Positions 20,201-28,199 of a stretch of DNA of 42,659 nucleotides are shown here, piece after piece. The stretch comes from an uncultured Oscillospiraceae bacterium (lineage in GTDB: Bacteria > Bacillota > Clostridia > Oscillospirales > Acutalibacteraceae): contig CAJKBW010000015.1 in assembly GCA_905198295.1 (NCBI GenBank), forward strand, positions 1 through 42,659, read 5' to 3'. Below the pieces are notes generated by a model, which worked only from the letters and a program-made list of their open reading frames with translations, was not told the origin of the DNA and did no database searches. Position numbers and translations under genes: made by a program. Within the stretch, counting starts at the first letter, position 1; each line of letters starts with the position of its first letter.

Positions 20201-22708
20201 GCGAAGGAGAACGGCAATCTGCCGATCATCCATACCGGCCGCGCGTTCGAGTTCGCCCGTGAGGCGCTCGACTCCCGCACAATCCTCAACGAGTCCGACA
20301 ATCAGCACGCCAACGCCTACGGCCAGTTTGTGGCCGGCGCGAGTTATGTCACGGCGATTTTCGGCTGCGACATCCGCGAGAACACGTTTGGTGACGGCCA
20401 TCCCGCCTTTGCCGATATCGACATGGATGTGCTGCGCAAGGCGGTCATGGATGCGGCGGACTACCAGCCCGAAGAGCCGGACCCCGGCGACGAGGACTTC
20501 GTGGCCGAGTGGCCGGAAGCGCCCGCCGGCGACAACCTGTTTGTCGGCGCGGACGCCACCCCGATTGTGGCGCCGGGCGGTGACTTCTCACAGGGCAAGT
20601 ACTACAATTACAGCTTCATGGACGGCAGCAATAAAGCCGACCTGTCGGCACTCGCCGACGGCGATGTCACCAAGCATTACGACGCCTACGGATTTGGTGA
20701 TAACAGCGATCTGCCCGGCGTACTGTATGATCTGGGAGCCTATTACGACGTCAGCCATATCCGCGGTTGGGCGGGCATTTACAACGCCTCCGCCTACTGC
20801 ATTAATGGCTACCGGGTGTATGCCTCCGAGCTGCGTGAGGATCTGTTCAAGGAGGAGAGCCTGGTATTCTCCTACAGCAACGACAAAGACGTCAGCAGCA
20901 TGTTCGCTTATGAGCCGGATGAGGCGCTTGGTAAGATCCGCTATATCGCGATTTTCCTGACCGATTCCCGTGACGGCGGCTGGCGGCTGCGTGAGTTCGC
21001 AGCCTATGGCACAAAATCCGCCGACCAGACCGGGCCGTCCGAGCCGGAAGTGCCCGACAAGCCCGACACCTACTACAAGGAATGGCCGGAAGCACCCTCG
21101 GGCGACAATCTGTTTGCGGGCGCACAGGCGTCCACCATCCTTGCGCCGGGCGGCGATTTCCTGGCTGCCAAGGAGCAGGCATATCCCTTTATGAACGGCA
21201 GCACCCCGGCCGGCCTGTCGGTGCTCATCGACGGCGACCTTACGCTGCATTACGACGCCTACGGCTTTGGGGAGAACGACAAGCCCGGTATCCTGTACGA
21301 TCTGGGCGGGTACTACGATTTGAGCCATATCCGTGGCTGGGCCGGCATCTATAACAGCGAGAACTACCGCGTCTACGGCTACCGGGTGTATGCGTCGGAT
21401 AACCTGGCCGATCTGTACAAGACGGGCAGCCTGGTGTTCGAGTACAGCGACCAGAAGGATCTCAGCAGCATGTTTGCGGCGGACGTCAGTCTGGAGCGGG
21501 TGCGCTACGTCGCCATTTTCCTGACCGATTCCCAGGATGGCGGCTGGAGGCTGCGTGAATTCGCAGCCTACGGCACAAAATCCGCCGATCAGACCGAGCC
21601 GCAAATTCCCTCGAGCATCATCGAGGGGCTGGACGCCGAGTATTACGGCGTGGCCACCGATGACCTCACCGATCCGGTTTACGCGGGTGCGAGCGCCGAA
21701 GTCGGCGCCCTCACCGACGGTAAGCGGGACAACGTGGAGTTCTGGGGCGGCAAGGACACCGAAAATTCGAAATTCGTTTTCATTTACGATCTGTACGCCA
21801 ACTATGACCTCACCGGCGCGGCCGTCTACACTTTCGCCGATATGATGGATACCGAGTTCGGCGTGCACAAGGGCATCCGTTCGGCTACCATCTACGCCTC
21901 CCGTACCTTCGACAGCCTGTTTGCCGAGAGCAACGGCGTTGTGGTCAAGGCGGATTACGCTGTGCCGGGTGCTGCGGACGAAACCTCATTCTATGAGGCC
22001 GACGCGCTGCCCTCCTGGAAGATGGCGCGCTATGTGGCGTTTGTGTTCACCATCGACGACTCCGCCTACGGGGCCTGCCGCCTCGAGGAACTGCAGGTAT
22101 ACGGTACCCTGAGCGCCACCCAAGACGAGGAGCCGGAAGAGGAGCGCCTGCCGCAGTATCTCGACATCAGCGGTGATAATAGCGTGATCCTGCGTCTGTT
22201 CCAGAAAAACGGTCGGGACGACCTCACCGCGCTGGGCGCGAAACTGGTGGTCACCCTGTCAGAAGACAAGGCCGACCTCGATCCCGTCGCGCAGAAGCTC
22301 GGCGGACGTTTTACCGCTTCCAAGCTGTATACCGTGAAGCTGGTGGATGCCAGCGGCAAGGAAATTCCCCTCGACGGGCGGATCGTCCGGCTGAGCTTCC
22401 CGGCGGAGGATTCGTCCACCGAATGGAAGATTGCCTGCGTGGACGACAGCAGTGCGGAGCTCATTTCCAGCAGCCGCCTCGGCGATGCCTATACGGTAGA
22501 AACCGAGACTCTGCGCGCATATGCGACGGTCAAGGCCTCGTCCGGCGCGGCCGGTGACGGCAGCGAACCGGGCGGCGATGAACCGGCGGCCGCAGCTGCG
22601 GTGCTGCCGACCGTCCTGTGGGCGGTGGCCATTGTGCTCGGCGTGCTCGCTGCCGGAGGCGTCGTGCTGACGGTGGTGGCCGCTGTCAAGCGGAAGAAGG
22701 AAGAATAA
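17240..22708 (+). CDS. Giant surface protein: eight lectin-like repeats and DUF4886 SGNH domain
   Basis: An 1822-residue protein with an N-terminal hydrophobic signal (residues 7-35) and C-terminal span (about 1785-1812) plus KRKKEE tail, so it is displayed on the membrane. Five F5/8C-like repeats (about 40-196, 198-355, 357-515, 517-675, 677-833) come first. Next is a DUF4886 SGNH-hydrolase domain (about 837-1075): block I is IGNSFS, and SDNQHANAYGQF supplies the Asp/His pair. Three more lectin-like repeats (about 1090-1258, 1275-1450, 1455-1625) and a beta-rich stalk domain follow. Repeats 1/2 and 3/4 are nearly identical at the DNA level. A polysaccharide-bound acetyl esterase is the simplest role. 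The ribosome site GGAAGGAG supports ATG 17240. It ends the main operon, just before a terminator. Confidence 0.85.
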   Translation: MAQKISKKVIACILVLAFVLQSIPLMLFMVSGAGGQVDLLQTHLASSRGVRYFPGNGTVDYSSSQVTAAKISSWLDGNTVNGEDVNSGPTWNPPQWHGVEFTLDSVLQADRLTIYAGLAAYPDTYCVYASDSPDTLYSPDSLVDDNVSSCTGDARDVEIGRPVKYVAVLFNGEVDYHRPKEFQLWGEGGAESVKLENLFHREDGSNAIESSRGVRYFPGNGTVDYSSSQVTAAKISSWIDGDTVNGEDVNSGPTWNPPQWHGVEFALSGVFKADRLTIYAGLAAYPDTYCVYASDSLDTLYSSDSLVSDSVSGCTGGARDVKIGRSVKYVAVLFNGQDDYHRPKEFQLWCEVEGDEPVQTENLFRRPDGSNAIANSRGIAMNAASGYVQNKDSITNAIGALTDGNTAQHNDWPTATEWYYGAEYTLDASYPLDHLTIYSALDGLPDSYRVYASENAEDLYKAESVVADGIQAVFDRPVDVKIGKTAKYVAIIGLATSGNTRPKEFELYNEIKDEPVQTENLFRRPDGSNAIANSRGIAMNAASGYVQNKDSITNAIGALTDGNTTQHNDWPTSTEWYYGAEYTLDASYPLDHLTIYAALDGLPDSYRVYASEALEDLYKAESVVADGVQVTFDTPAEVEIGKTAKYIAIIGLATSGNTRPKEFELYGSVETTEPSDTENLFHKADGSNVIEASRGITMNIASGNVKDKATIDQTVIGGLIDGNLTDKYDLPTSNEWYYGVEFSLDGEYYADHLTIYAASDPADTYRVYASATLGALYTADSLVADGVSVPANTATDVEIGRNIRYIAVLSTVTSGNARPTEFQLWGGEKKEQPDTGAKKVLTIGNSFSENASIYATEIARAQGYDLTFAYLKLSSGTIDQHWQNAQTNNGVYKFTYTDSAGRHNIKNEGAGGATIQEALEYMDWDIIVLQQGSTASHDYATYGNLGNLINYVQRFCPDAELMIHETWSWANWPAERFDDIEAAYHRAAKENGNLPIIHTGRAFEFAREALDSRTILNESDNQHANAYGQFVAGASYVTAIFGCDIRENTFGDGHPAFADIDMDVLRKAVMDAADYQPEEPDPGDEDFVAEWPEAPAGDNLFVGADATPIVAPGGDFSQGKYYNYSFMDGSNKADLSALADGDVTKHYDAYGFGDNSDLPGVLYDLGAYYDVSHIRGWAGIYNASAYCINGYRVYASELREDLFKEESLVFSYSNDKDVSSMFAYEPDEALGKIRYIAIFLTDSRDGGWRLREFAAYGTKSADQTGPSEPEVPDKPDTYYKEWPEAPSGDNLFAGAQASTILAPGGDFLAAKEQAYPFMNGSTPAGLSVLIDGDLTLHYDAYGFGENDKPGILYDLGGYYDLSHIRGWAGIYNSENYRVYGYRVYASDNLADLYKTGSLVFEYSDQKDLSSMFAADVSLERVRYVAIFLTDSQDGGWRLREFAAYGTKSADQTEPQIPSSIIEGLDAEYYGVATDDLTDPVYAGASAEVGALTDGKRDNVEFWGGKDTENSKFVFIYDLYANYDLTGAAVYTFADMMDTEFGVHKGIRSATIYASRTFDSLFAESNGVVVKADYAVPGAADETSFYEADALPSWKMARYVAFVFTIDDSAYGACRLEELQVYGTLSATQDEEPEEERLPQYLDISGDNSVILRLFQKNGRDDLTALGAKLVVTLSEDKADLDPVAQKLGGRFTASKLYTVKLVDASGKEIPLDGRIVRLSFPAEDSSTEWKIACVDDSSAELISSSRLGDAYTVETETLRAYATVKASSGAAGDGSEPGGDEPAAAAAVLPTVLWAVAIVLGVLAAGGVVLTVVAAVKRKKEE
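17369..18291 (+). repeat. In-gene tandem duplication, repeats 1 and 2
   Basis: Two copies of about 430 bases (about 17369-17805 and 17864-18291) inside the giant surface gene. They share long identical blocks such as those beginning cgcggggtgagatatttccc, with differences mostly at synonymous sites. This points to recent duplication. Confidence 0.85.
18319..19248 (+). repeat. In-gene tandem duplication, repeats 3 and 4
   Basis: Two copies of about 455 bases (about 18319-18774 and 18796-19248) with near-identical segments such as ccgtccggatggaagcaa and gaatgccgcttcgggctatg. This is a separate duplication from repeats 1/2, since the pairs differ from each other much more than within each pair. 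Confidence 0.85.
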
Positions 22709-22742
22709 CCTTAAGCGGGCAAAACCCTTTGCCCATCCGGGG

Positions 22743-22781
22743 AAAGCGTCCCGCGGGCCGGAGGCTTGCGGGACGCTTTTT
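22743..22781 (+). terminator. Rho-independent terminator ending the main operon
   Basis: A 12-bp stem (AAAGCGTCCCGC with complement at 22768-22779) followed by a T-run at 22777-22781. It separates the operon ending at 22708 from the CE2/DUF4038 pair, which then needs its own promoter or partial read-through. Confidence 0.85.
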
Positions 22782-22902
22782 CCGCAGATGTATGTGCCGC
22801 GTGCGGGTAAGTGTCGGATATTGCACCGGCACGGCGGGTAAGCAGCGGCTTACGGCCGTTGTCCTGCGCCGGAGGGGCCATATCGGGAAAGGAATATACA
22901 GT

Positions 22903-24003
22903 ATGAACAATCATGAAATTACAGTGCCGGCGAACGCCGCGCACCTGCGCTTTTTTGGGCGCACCGCCGCACATGTGCTGCCGGGGGCGGTGTTTTTCAA
23001 CTGGAGCGGCTCCGGCTTCGCGTTCCGCTTCACCGGCACCGCCGCCTACGCGCGCCTGCGCACCGACCGACGGGGCGATGGTATCGCTGCGCCGCCGGAT
23101 CGGGCGTATATAGGTGTGTTTGTGGACGGAGAGCCGCTGCAGTCGGCGCGCTTTTCTTTGGATGAGGAAGACGGCTGGTATCCCCTTGCGGTGGGGCTGG
23201 CCGATGGCGAGCATGAGATCCGGGTGGTCAAGCAGACCGAGGCTGGCTATGGCCGCGCGGCGGTGGAGGAGATCCGGGTGACTGGTTCCGCCGCGCCGCA
23301 GCCGACCGCCGCAAAGCCCCGCCGCATCGAGTTTATCGGGGATTCCATCACCTGCGGCTACGGCAATATCTGCTCGAACGAAAGCCCCGATTTCGTTACC
23401 CGTGAGGAAAACGCCTCGCTGACCTATATGGCGCTGTTGGCCGGCGCGCTGGACGCGGAGTTTTCCTGCGTGGCCGCCTCCGGCAACGGCATCGCGCACG
23501 ACTACGGCGGAAACACCGTCAACTTGATTCCTGAGCTATATCCCTGCACCGATAAGCTGCTCGACGGGCACTACGGCCGGGAGCCGGAGCGCTGGGATAT
23601 GGCGGCTGACCCGGTTGATCTGGTGGTCATCAAGCTCGGCGCCAACGATCAGCCCACCTGTGCGGGCGCCTATCTGCCTGAAGAAGAGCGCACGCCGGAA
23701 GCACTCGCCGCGTTGCGGGCGCTCTTCACCGACCGGCTGTACGCCTTCCTCGACGAGGTGTTTGCCCTGCGTGGGGACGTACCGGTGCTGTACTTGTACG
23801 AGCAGGATATGGCGCTGCACGACGAGATTGCCGGCACTCTTGCACGTTACGCCGCCGACCATCCCGGCCGCCGGCTGCACGCGCAGGAAATCCATTCCAA
23901 ATATCCGCACGAAGGGGTGGGCGCGAACGGCCACTGGTCGTCTGTCACCCATGCCCGCGTCGCACGGGAGCTGTGCGCGAAGGTAAGGGAGCTGTTATGC
24001 TGA
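22903..24003 (+). CDS. CE2-type acetyl esterase, cytoplasmic
   Basis: A 366-residue protein with an N-terminal beta-sandwich (about 1-125) and a C-terminal SGNH hydrolase, the architecture of carbohydrate esterase family 2. The nucleophile is Ser148 in FIGDSITCGYG. The C-terminal NGHWSSVTH ending at His350 supplies the catalytic His. There is no signal peptide, so it should act in the cytoplasm and remove acetyl groups from imported oligosaccharides, as the cytoplasmic CE2 of the Roseburia mannan locus does. ATG at 22903 is used (GGGAAAGGA upstream) although an open frame extends further. Its last bases overlap the start of the DUF4038 gene, so the pair is translationally coupled. Confidence 0.88.
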   Translation: MNNHEITVPANAAHLRFFGRTAAHVLPGAVFFNWSGSGFAFRFTGTAAYARLRTDRRGDGIAAPPDRAYIGVFVDGEPLQSARFSLDEEDGWYPLAVGLADGEHEIRVVKQTEAGYGRAAVEEIRVTGSAAPQPTAAKPRRIEFIGDSITCGYGNICSNESPDFVTREENASLTYMALLAGALDAEFSCVAASGNGIAHDYGGNTVNLIPELYPCTDKLLDGHYGREPERWDMAADPVDLVVIKLGANDQPTCAGAYLPEEERTPEALAALRALFTDRLYAFLDEVFALRGDVPVLYLYEQDMALHDEIAGTLARYAADHPGRRLHAQEIHSKYPHEGVGANGHWSSVTHARVARELCAKVRELLC

Positions 24004-25214
24004 AGATCAGTGCCAACCGGCGGTATATCATCGATGAGCGGGGGAAGCTGTTCCCGTATCTCGCCGACACCGCCTGGACCCTGCTGCAGCGGCTGGACCG
24101 CCGGGAAATCGTCGAATACCTGAACATCCGCGCCGCGCAGGGGTTTAACGCCGTGCAGGTGTCCGCCATTTCCGAACTCGATGGCCTTTACACTCCTAAC
24201 CGAGAGGGCGCGCTGCCGTTTGCCGATGGCGACCCGATGAAGCCGGATGAGCGGTATTTTTCGCTGGTGACCTTCCTGCTGGGCGAGGCCGCCCGCCGGC
24301 GGATGGTAGTCGCGCTGCTGCCCACCTGGGGGGACAAGTTCAATCAGAAATGGGGCGTCGGTCCGGAGGTATTCACCCCGGAAAACGCCTTTGCCTACGG
24401 GGCGTATCTCGCTGGCCTCGCCGGCCGCTTCGACAATCTCATCTGGATGCTCGGCGGCGATCGGCCGATTGAAAACGAACGCCACCGCGCGGTCATCGAC
24501 GCGATGGCGGCCGGCATCCGCAGCGGTGAGGGGCGGCGTCACCTGATGACCTATCATCCCTGCGGCGAGGCGTCGTCGGCCGACTGGCTCAAGGGGTGCG
24601 ATTACCTCGATTTCCATTCCCTGCAGTCCGGTCATGGCTTCGGTGGCTGGCAGAGCCACCGGATGGTCGCGCGCACCCTCGCCGCCGAGGATAAGCCCTG
24701 CCTGGACGCTGAGTGCTTTTATGAGGATTTCCCGGTGGACTTCTGCCTTGATTGGGGCTACCGCTGGGGCCCGTCGGATATCCGACGGCGGGTGTATGCC
24801 AACCTCGTCAGCGGCGCGCTCGGCCACACCTATGGACATCAGAGCGTGTGGTGCTTCCGGGATAAGCGGGATGCAGAGTATCCTTACCGCTGGAAAGAGG
24901 CGCTGCACCGCCCGATGGCTTTGCAGATGAAGCAGGTCAACAAGCTTATTTCCTTTATTGATCTGCTCTCGCTTGAGCCGGGCGGCTTGTCCGCCAACTG
25001 CCTGTCCGCCGCCGGCAGCGACTACGCGCTGGTGTATCCCACCCGTGGGCGCCGTGTGTTTGTGGATATCGGCAAGCGGTTTGACGCCGTGCGGCTGCAA
25101 TGGTACGATACCGCCGCCGGTACCCTGCTTGAGCCGAAGGGCGAGTACCGTGGCAAATGTGTCTTTACCCCGCCCAAACAGGGCGATCATATCCTGCTGC
25201 TGCGGGCGATATAA
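23997..25214 (+). CDS. DUF4038 glycoside hydrolase-like protein (GH140-related)
   Basis: A 405-residue cytoplasmic protein. ATG at 23997 overlaps the stop of the CE2 gene and has AAGGGAG five bases upstream. The first 300 residues form a DUF4038 TIM barrel (YLADTAWTLLQRLDRREIVEYLNIRAAQGFNAVQ; NLIWMLGGDRP; DAECFYEDFP). The last 90 resemble the putative collagen-binding beta domain that usually follows it. Characterised relatives include GH140 apiosidases, but DUF4038 covers several activities. Here the coupling to a CE2 esterase suggests removal of a side group or terminal sugar from imported hemicellulose fragments. Asp/Glu residues in GGDRP and DAECF are candidates for catalysis. Confidence 0.82.
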   Translation: MLKISANRRYIIDERGKLFPYLADTAWTLLQRLDRREIVEYLNIRAAQGFNAVQVSAISELDGLYTPNREGALPFADGDPMKPDERYFSLVTFLLGEAARRRMVVALLPTWGDKFNQKWGVGPEVFTPENAFAYGAYLAGLAGRFDNLIWMLGGDRPIENERHRAVIDAMAAGIRSGEGRRHLMTYHPCGEASSADWLKGCDYLDFHSLQSGHGFGGWQSHRMVARTLAAEDKPCLDAECFYEDFPVDFCLDWGYRWGPSDIRRRVYANLVSGALGHTYGHQSVWCFRDKRDAEYPYRWKEALHRPMALQMKQVNKLISFIDLLSLEPGGLSANCLSAAGSDYALVYPTRGRRVFVDIGKRFDAVRLQWYDTAAGTLLEPKGEYRGKCVFTPPKQGDHILLLRAI

Positions 25215-25261
25215 AAAGGCCGTGACACCTCCCGGTTTTCGGGGAGGGCGTCACGGCCTTT
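25215..25261 (+). terminator. Terminator after the CE2-DUF4038 operon
   Basis: A long stem (AAAGGCCGTGAC... pairing with ...GTCACGGCCTTT, one internal mismatch near the loop ggttttcg). It begins immediately after the stop codon at 25214 and ends the utilisation locus. Confidence 0.85.
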
Positions 25262-25620
25262 AATACACTGTCAATGGCTTGGCGGTCAAACCAGCATAAC
25301 TTCAAGCGAAGTTTGGCCGCGAGTCCTAAAACAGTACCCATTCACGCGGATGTCCGCGGCCACCTACTTTTGGCCAAAGCGCCAAAAGTAGGCAAAAGCG
25401 CTTTTGTCCCGGCACCAAGCGAAAAATGCTGTCAGCGTTTTTCGACGATACCGAATCGATTGAGGGAGAATACCGTTTTCTCCTCATGCGGCTGAGAAGC
25501 GGGAGATGCATTTGCATGCGGATGGCGACGCTCCTGTCGTGCACCAAAGAGGAAAACGGATTTTCCCAAACGAGAGTTCGGTTTCCCGCTCAGTCACATA
25601 AACGAGGGGAGCTGAACGGT
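25262..25620. repeat. Gene-free stretch with dispersed hairpin repeat (copy A)
   Basis: No gene is visible in these 360 bases. A hairpin at 25364-25391 has stem CTACTTTTGG and loop ccaaagcg. It is preceded by cgcggatgtccgcggcca and followed by a tail containing TCTCCTCATGCGGC (near 25479). The same layout recurs at 28534-28803 and 29049-29345. The stretch separates the end of the utilisation locus from the convergent minus-strand operon. Confidence 0.65.
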
Positions 25621-26295
25621 TCAATCCCGGGGGGATTCGGGGAAAAAGTACGCCTGCATGGCGCACAGCAGCTCAGCGGCCGGCGGGTTTCCAGCCTCGC
25701 CGCCGATCACTGTGCATCCCCCGCAGCCGGGACATTCAGTATCGCCTTCCGGCGTCTTGACGGCTTTTTCTGCCGGGAAGACGGCACGGCACCGGATACA
25801 GCCGCACAGATCGCCCGGCGCGAACGGCTGTGGGTTGCGGCAGTGGTACAGCGCGATTGCGGTCACGGCCGACAGCGTTTCCTCCGGCCAGTCCGGCTGC
25901 CGGGGCTGGTAATGATCCAGCAGAAAGCACAGGTAGGCGGTAACCGTGCGCATAGTCAGCAGATAGTACAGCAGGCATACGCCGAGCACAAAAACGAGGG
26001 CGAACAGCCAGAATGCCAGATCCGGCCGGTCTTGCCGGCGGCTTACCCACACGCACAGCAGCATGAGTGCCGCCAGCAAAAGTATGGCTAAGAGGTAACC
26101 GGATTTCCATTTCCGGCGAAACGGTTTAGCGGCTTCATCTTTGCCGTGGCGCAGTATGTTCATGAGCGTTGGCGTAAGCTTCGTTTTCAGCGCGCCCACC
26201 GCCTGTTTATACGCTTTCGACCCTTTTTCCAGCTGACGGATATGCCTTGCCTCCACGGGATAAAAATCCAGCAGCTGCATCTGCGGCAGATTCAT
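25621..26295 (-). CDS. Membrane protein with C-terminal zinc ribbon
   Basis: A 224-residue protein starting at ATG 26295 with GGAG upstream, two bases after the stop of the MATE gene. A longer open frame upstream is only a shadow of that gene. The N-terminal 65 residues are charged and probably cytoplasmic. Two membrane spans follow (about 69-87 and 97-113). A C-terminal cytoplasmic zinc ribbon uses CxxC pairs (CIRC about residue 172 and CPGC about 195), then GCTVIGGEAGNPPAAELLCAMQAYFF. That ribbon tail resembles small proteins with a C-P-x-C-G-x-D-S-V-I-G-D motif, but its function is unknown. Coupling to the exporter suggests a helper or regulator, which is inference. Confidence 0.7.
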   Translation of the reverse strand: MNLPQMQLLDFYPVEARHIRQLEKGSKAYKQAVGALKTKLTPTLMNILRHGKDEAAKPFRRKWKSGYLLAILLLAALMLLCVWVSRRQDRPDLAFWLFALVFVLGVCLLYYLLTMRTVTAYLCFLLDHYQPRQPDWPEETLSAVTAIALYHCRNPQPFAPGDLCGCIRCRAVFPAEKAVKTPEGDTECPGCGGCTVIGGEAGNPPAAELLCAMQAYFFPESPRD

Positions 26296-26297
26296 GG

Positions 26298-27638
26298 TCA
26301 GTCTCCTCTCTTTGTTTTCCTCTGCAAAAAGGCATAGTAAATCAACCCCGTCGCGTCGGCAAGGAACCATCCGATCGGCACCGCCCACCAGATACCGGGC
26401 AGCCCGATCGTCTCTATGGGCGCCAGCAGGTATGCCAGCGCCACCCGGGTGCCCAGCGAGATTACCGTGAGCACCACCGAAAACCCCGGCCGGCCGATCC
26501 CGCGGTACAGCCCGTACAGCAGGAACAAAACGCCGATGCCGAAGTAGCACGACCCTTCGATGCGCAGATATTCCACCCCGATGCGCAGGATCTCGGTCTC
26601 CTCCGGCTGCACGAACAGCCCCATCAGCGGCCGGGCAAACCCTACCACTACAGCCGAGATTGCTGCGCAGAACACCATCGCGGTCACCACCGCCGAGCGC
26701 AGCCCCTGCCGGATACGTGCGTGCTCGCCCGCGCCCTTGTTCTGGGCGATGAAAAACGAAAACGCATTGCCGAAATCCTGTACCGGCATATAGGCGAAGG
26801 AATCGATCTTCACCGCAGCCGCAAACGCCGCCATCACGGTGACGCCAAAACTGTTGACCAGCCCCTGCACCAGCAGGATACCGAGGTTCATCACCGACTG
26901 CTGCACGCAGGTGAGCAGCGAATACTGCACAATCCGGCCCAGCACCGCCTTCTCAAAGCGGAAATCCGACCGCCGCGGCCGCAGCGCCGGGATTTTGACG
27001 AACACATACACTGCGATCCCGATGCCGGACACCGCCTGCGCGAGGATGGTCGCCAGCGCCGCGCCGCTCACTCCCAGCGGGATCACCACCACAAACAGCA
27101 GGTCGAGGCCGATATTGAGCACCGCCGACACCGCCAGGAAGACAAGCGGCACCGCCGAGTTGCCTGCCGCCCGCAACACCGCCGCGAAATAGTTATACAC
27201 GAATACGAAAAAGGTGCCGATAAAGATGATGAACAGGTAGGAGCGGGTGAGCGCGAAAACATCCTCCGGGATCTGCAGCAGCCGCAGAAACGGGTCGATC
27301 AGCGCGAGTGCCAGCCCCTCAATAAGCAGCGCCGCCGCGCCGATGAACCCGAAGGACAGCACCATGCTGTGCTTCATCGCGGCGGTGTCGCCCGCGCCGT
27401 ACTGCATCGAAAACAGCATCCCGCTGCCCATGCACAGCCCCAGCACCACCGAGGTCAGGAACACCATCACCGCATACGACGCCCCGACCGTCGCCAGCGC
27501 ATCCGGTCCGAGGAACCGCCCCACGATCAGCGTGTCCGCGACGTTGTACACCTGCTGGAGCAGGTTGCCTGCGATCATCGGCGCCGCGAACCGCAGCAGG
27601 CTGCGGGTTACCGGCCCTTTTGTCAGGGAGGTCTGCAT
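26298..27638 (-). CDS. MATE family multidrug exporter
   Basis: A 446-residue polytopic protein with twelve hydrophobic segments arranged as two related halves. The start (LTKGPVTRSLLRFAAPMIAGNLLQQVYNVADTLIVGRFLG) and the internal motif GIFLVQG-like NLGILLVQGLVNSFG are typical of the Clostridial NorM/DinF branch of MATE transporters. These use Na+ or H+ gradients to expel cationic drugs or metabolites. AAGGA lies nine bases before ATG 27638. A good promoter (27703-27731) lies between it and the XRE gene, with its -35 box inside the end of that gene. The zinc-ribbon gene follows two bases after its stop. Confidence 0.93.
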   Translation of the reverse strand: MQTSLTKGPVTRSLLRFAAPMIAGNLLQQVYNVADTLIVGRFLGPDALATVGASYAVMVFLTSVVLGLCMGSGMLFSMQYGAGDTAAMKHSMVLSFGFIGAAALLIEGLALALIDPFLRLLQIPEDVFALTRSYLFIIFIGTFFVFVYNYFAAVLRAAGNSAVPLVFLAVSAVLNIGLDLLFVVVIPLGVSGAALATILAQAVSGIGIAVYVFVKIPALRPRRSDFRFEKAVLGRIVQYSLLTCVQQSVMNLGILLVQGLVNSFGVTVMAAFAAAVKIDSFAYMPVQDFGNAFSFFIAQNKGAGEHARIRQGLRSAVVTAMVFCAAISAVVVGFARPLMGLFVQPEETEILRIGVEYLRIEGSCYFGIGVLFLLYGLYRGIGRPGFSVVLTVISLGTRVALAYLLAPIETIGLPGIWWAVPIGWFLADATGLIYYAFLQRKTKRGD

Positions 27639-27702
27639 GCTTCATCGTCCTTCTGTCTGGAATGCTGCGGGGCGGATGGCGCATGCCGCGCCCGTCCTGC
27701 TT

Positions 27703-27731
27703 ATGGTACCGGATACGCCGCGGATTGTCAA
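27703..27731 (-). promoter_or_regulatory. Sigma-A type promoter of the MATE operon
   Basis: Reading the minus strand, a perfect TTGACA (-35, 27726-27731) is separated by 17 bases from TACCAT (-10, 27703-27708). It lies 65 bases upstream of the MATE start. The -35 box overlaps the stop of the XRE gene. Confidence 0.75.
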
Positions 27732-28078
27732 TCCCGGCGCCCGGCGGGAAGACCGCGAGGATCGTCCGTTTCTCCCAGAAACCACGCGATGGGAATCCCC
27801 AGAACCCGGGAAAACGCCATCAGCTCCAGATCGGTGATATAGCGGTCGCCGGTTTCCATCCGGGACAGGATGTTTTTGGACAGAACGATGTTTTCCTTTG
27901 TGTGCATGAGGGCGATCAGATCATCCTGCGTCAGTTTGGGAACGTGCAGGGCGCGCGCCGCCCGGATGCGGTGGCCGCTTATGTTTTTTCTTCCTGTCAT
28001 CGGCGGCAGGCGGCGTTTTTCTGCCGTCTCCTTTTGGCCTGTCCGGGGACAGGGATGCGGATGTTGGCCGGAAAGCAT
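27728..28078 (-). CDS. XRE-family transcriptional regulator
   Basis: A 116-residue protein with a helix-turn-helix of the Cro/CI type (RIRAARALHVPKLTQDDLIALMHTKENIVLSKNILSRMETGDRYITDLELMAFSRVLGIPIAWFLG, residues about 36-100). The ATG at 28078 has AAGGAGG seven bases upstream, so the 30-residue basic N-terminal extension is probably translated; ATG 28000 has no ribosome site. It precedes the MATE operon in the same direction and diverges from the tiny XRE gene at 28302, sharing an AT-rich region full of inverted repeats. Control of the MATE operon is a reasonable guess. Confidence 0.82.
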   Translation of the reverse strand: MLSGQHPHPCPRTGQKETAEKRRLPPMTGRKNISGHRIRAARALHVPKLTQDDLIALMHTKENIVLSKNILSRMETGDRYITDLELMAFSRVLGIPIAWFLGETDDPRGLPAGRRD

Positions 28079-28199
28079 GGCGTTTCCTCCTTATTTTATA
28101 GAATGCGAACTCCCGCAAAAATAAACGAAAATTCTGGAAAGACGGGCAGAGATATGCTACAATAACAGAGATTATAATGTTTCTTGCGGATAGTTCATT

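Noticed and set aside
25426..26091. A plus-strand frame of 221 codons opposite the zinc-ribbon gene
   Set aside because: It overlaps repeat copy A and the antisense of a gene with clear spans and Cys motifs; no ribosome site or homology is evident.
26247..27842. A 531-codon plus-strand frame opposite the MATE gene
   Set aside because: Its translation is rich in Arg, His and Gln without domain signals, while the minus strand encodes a clear MATE transporter.
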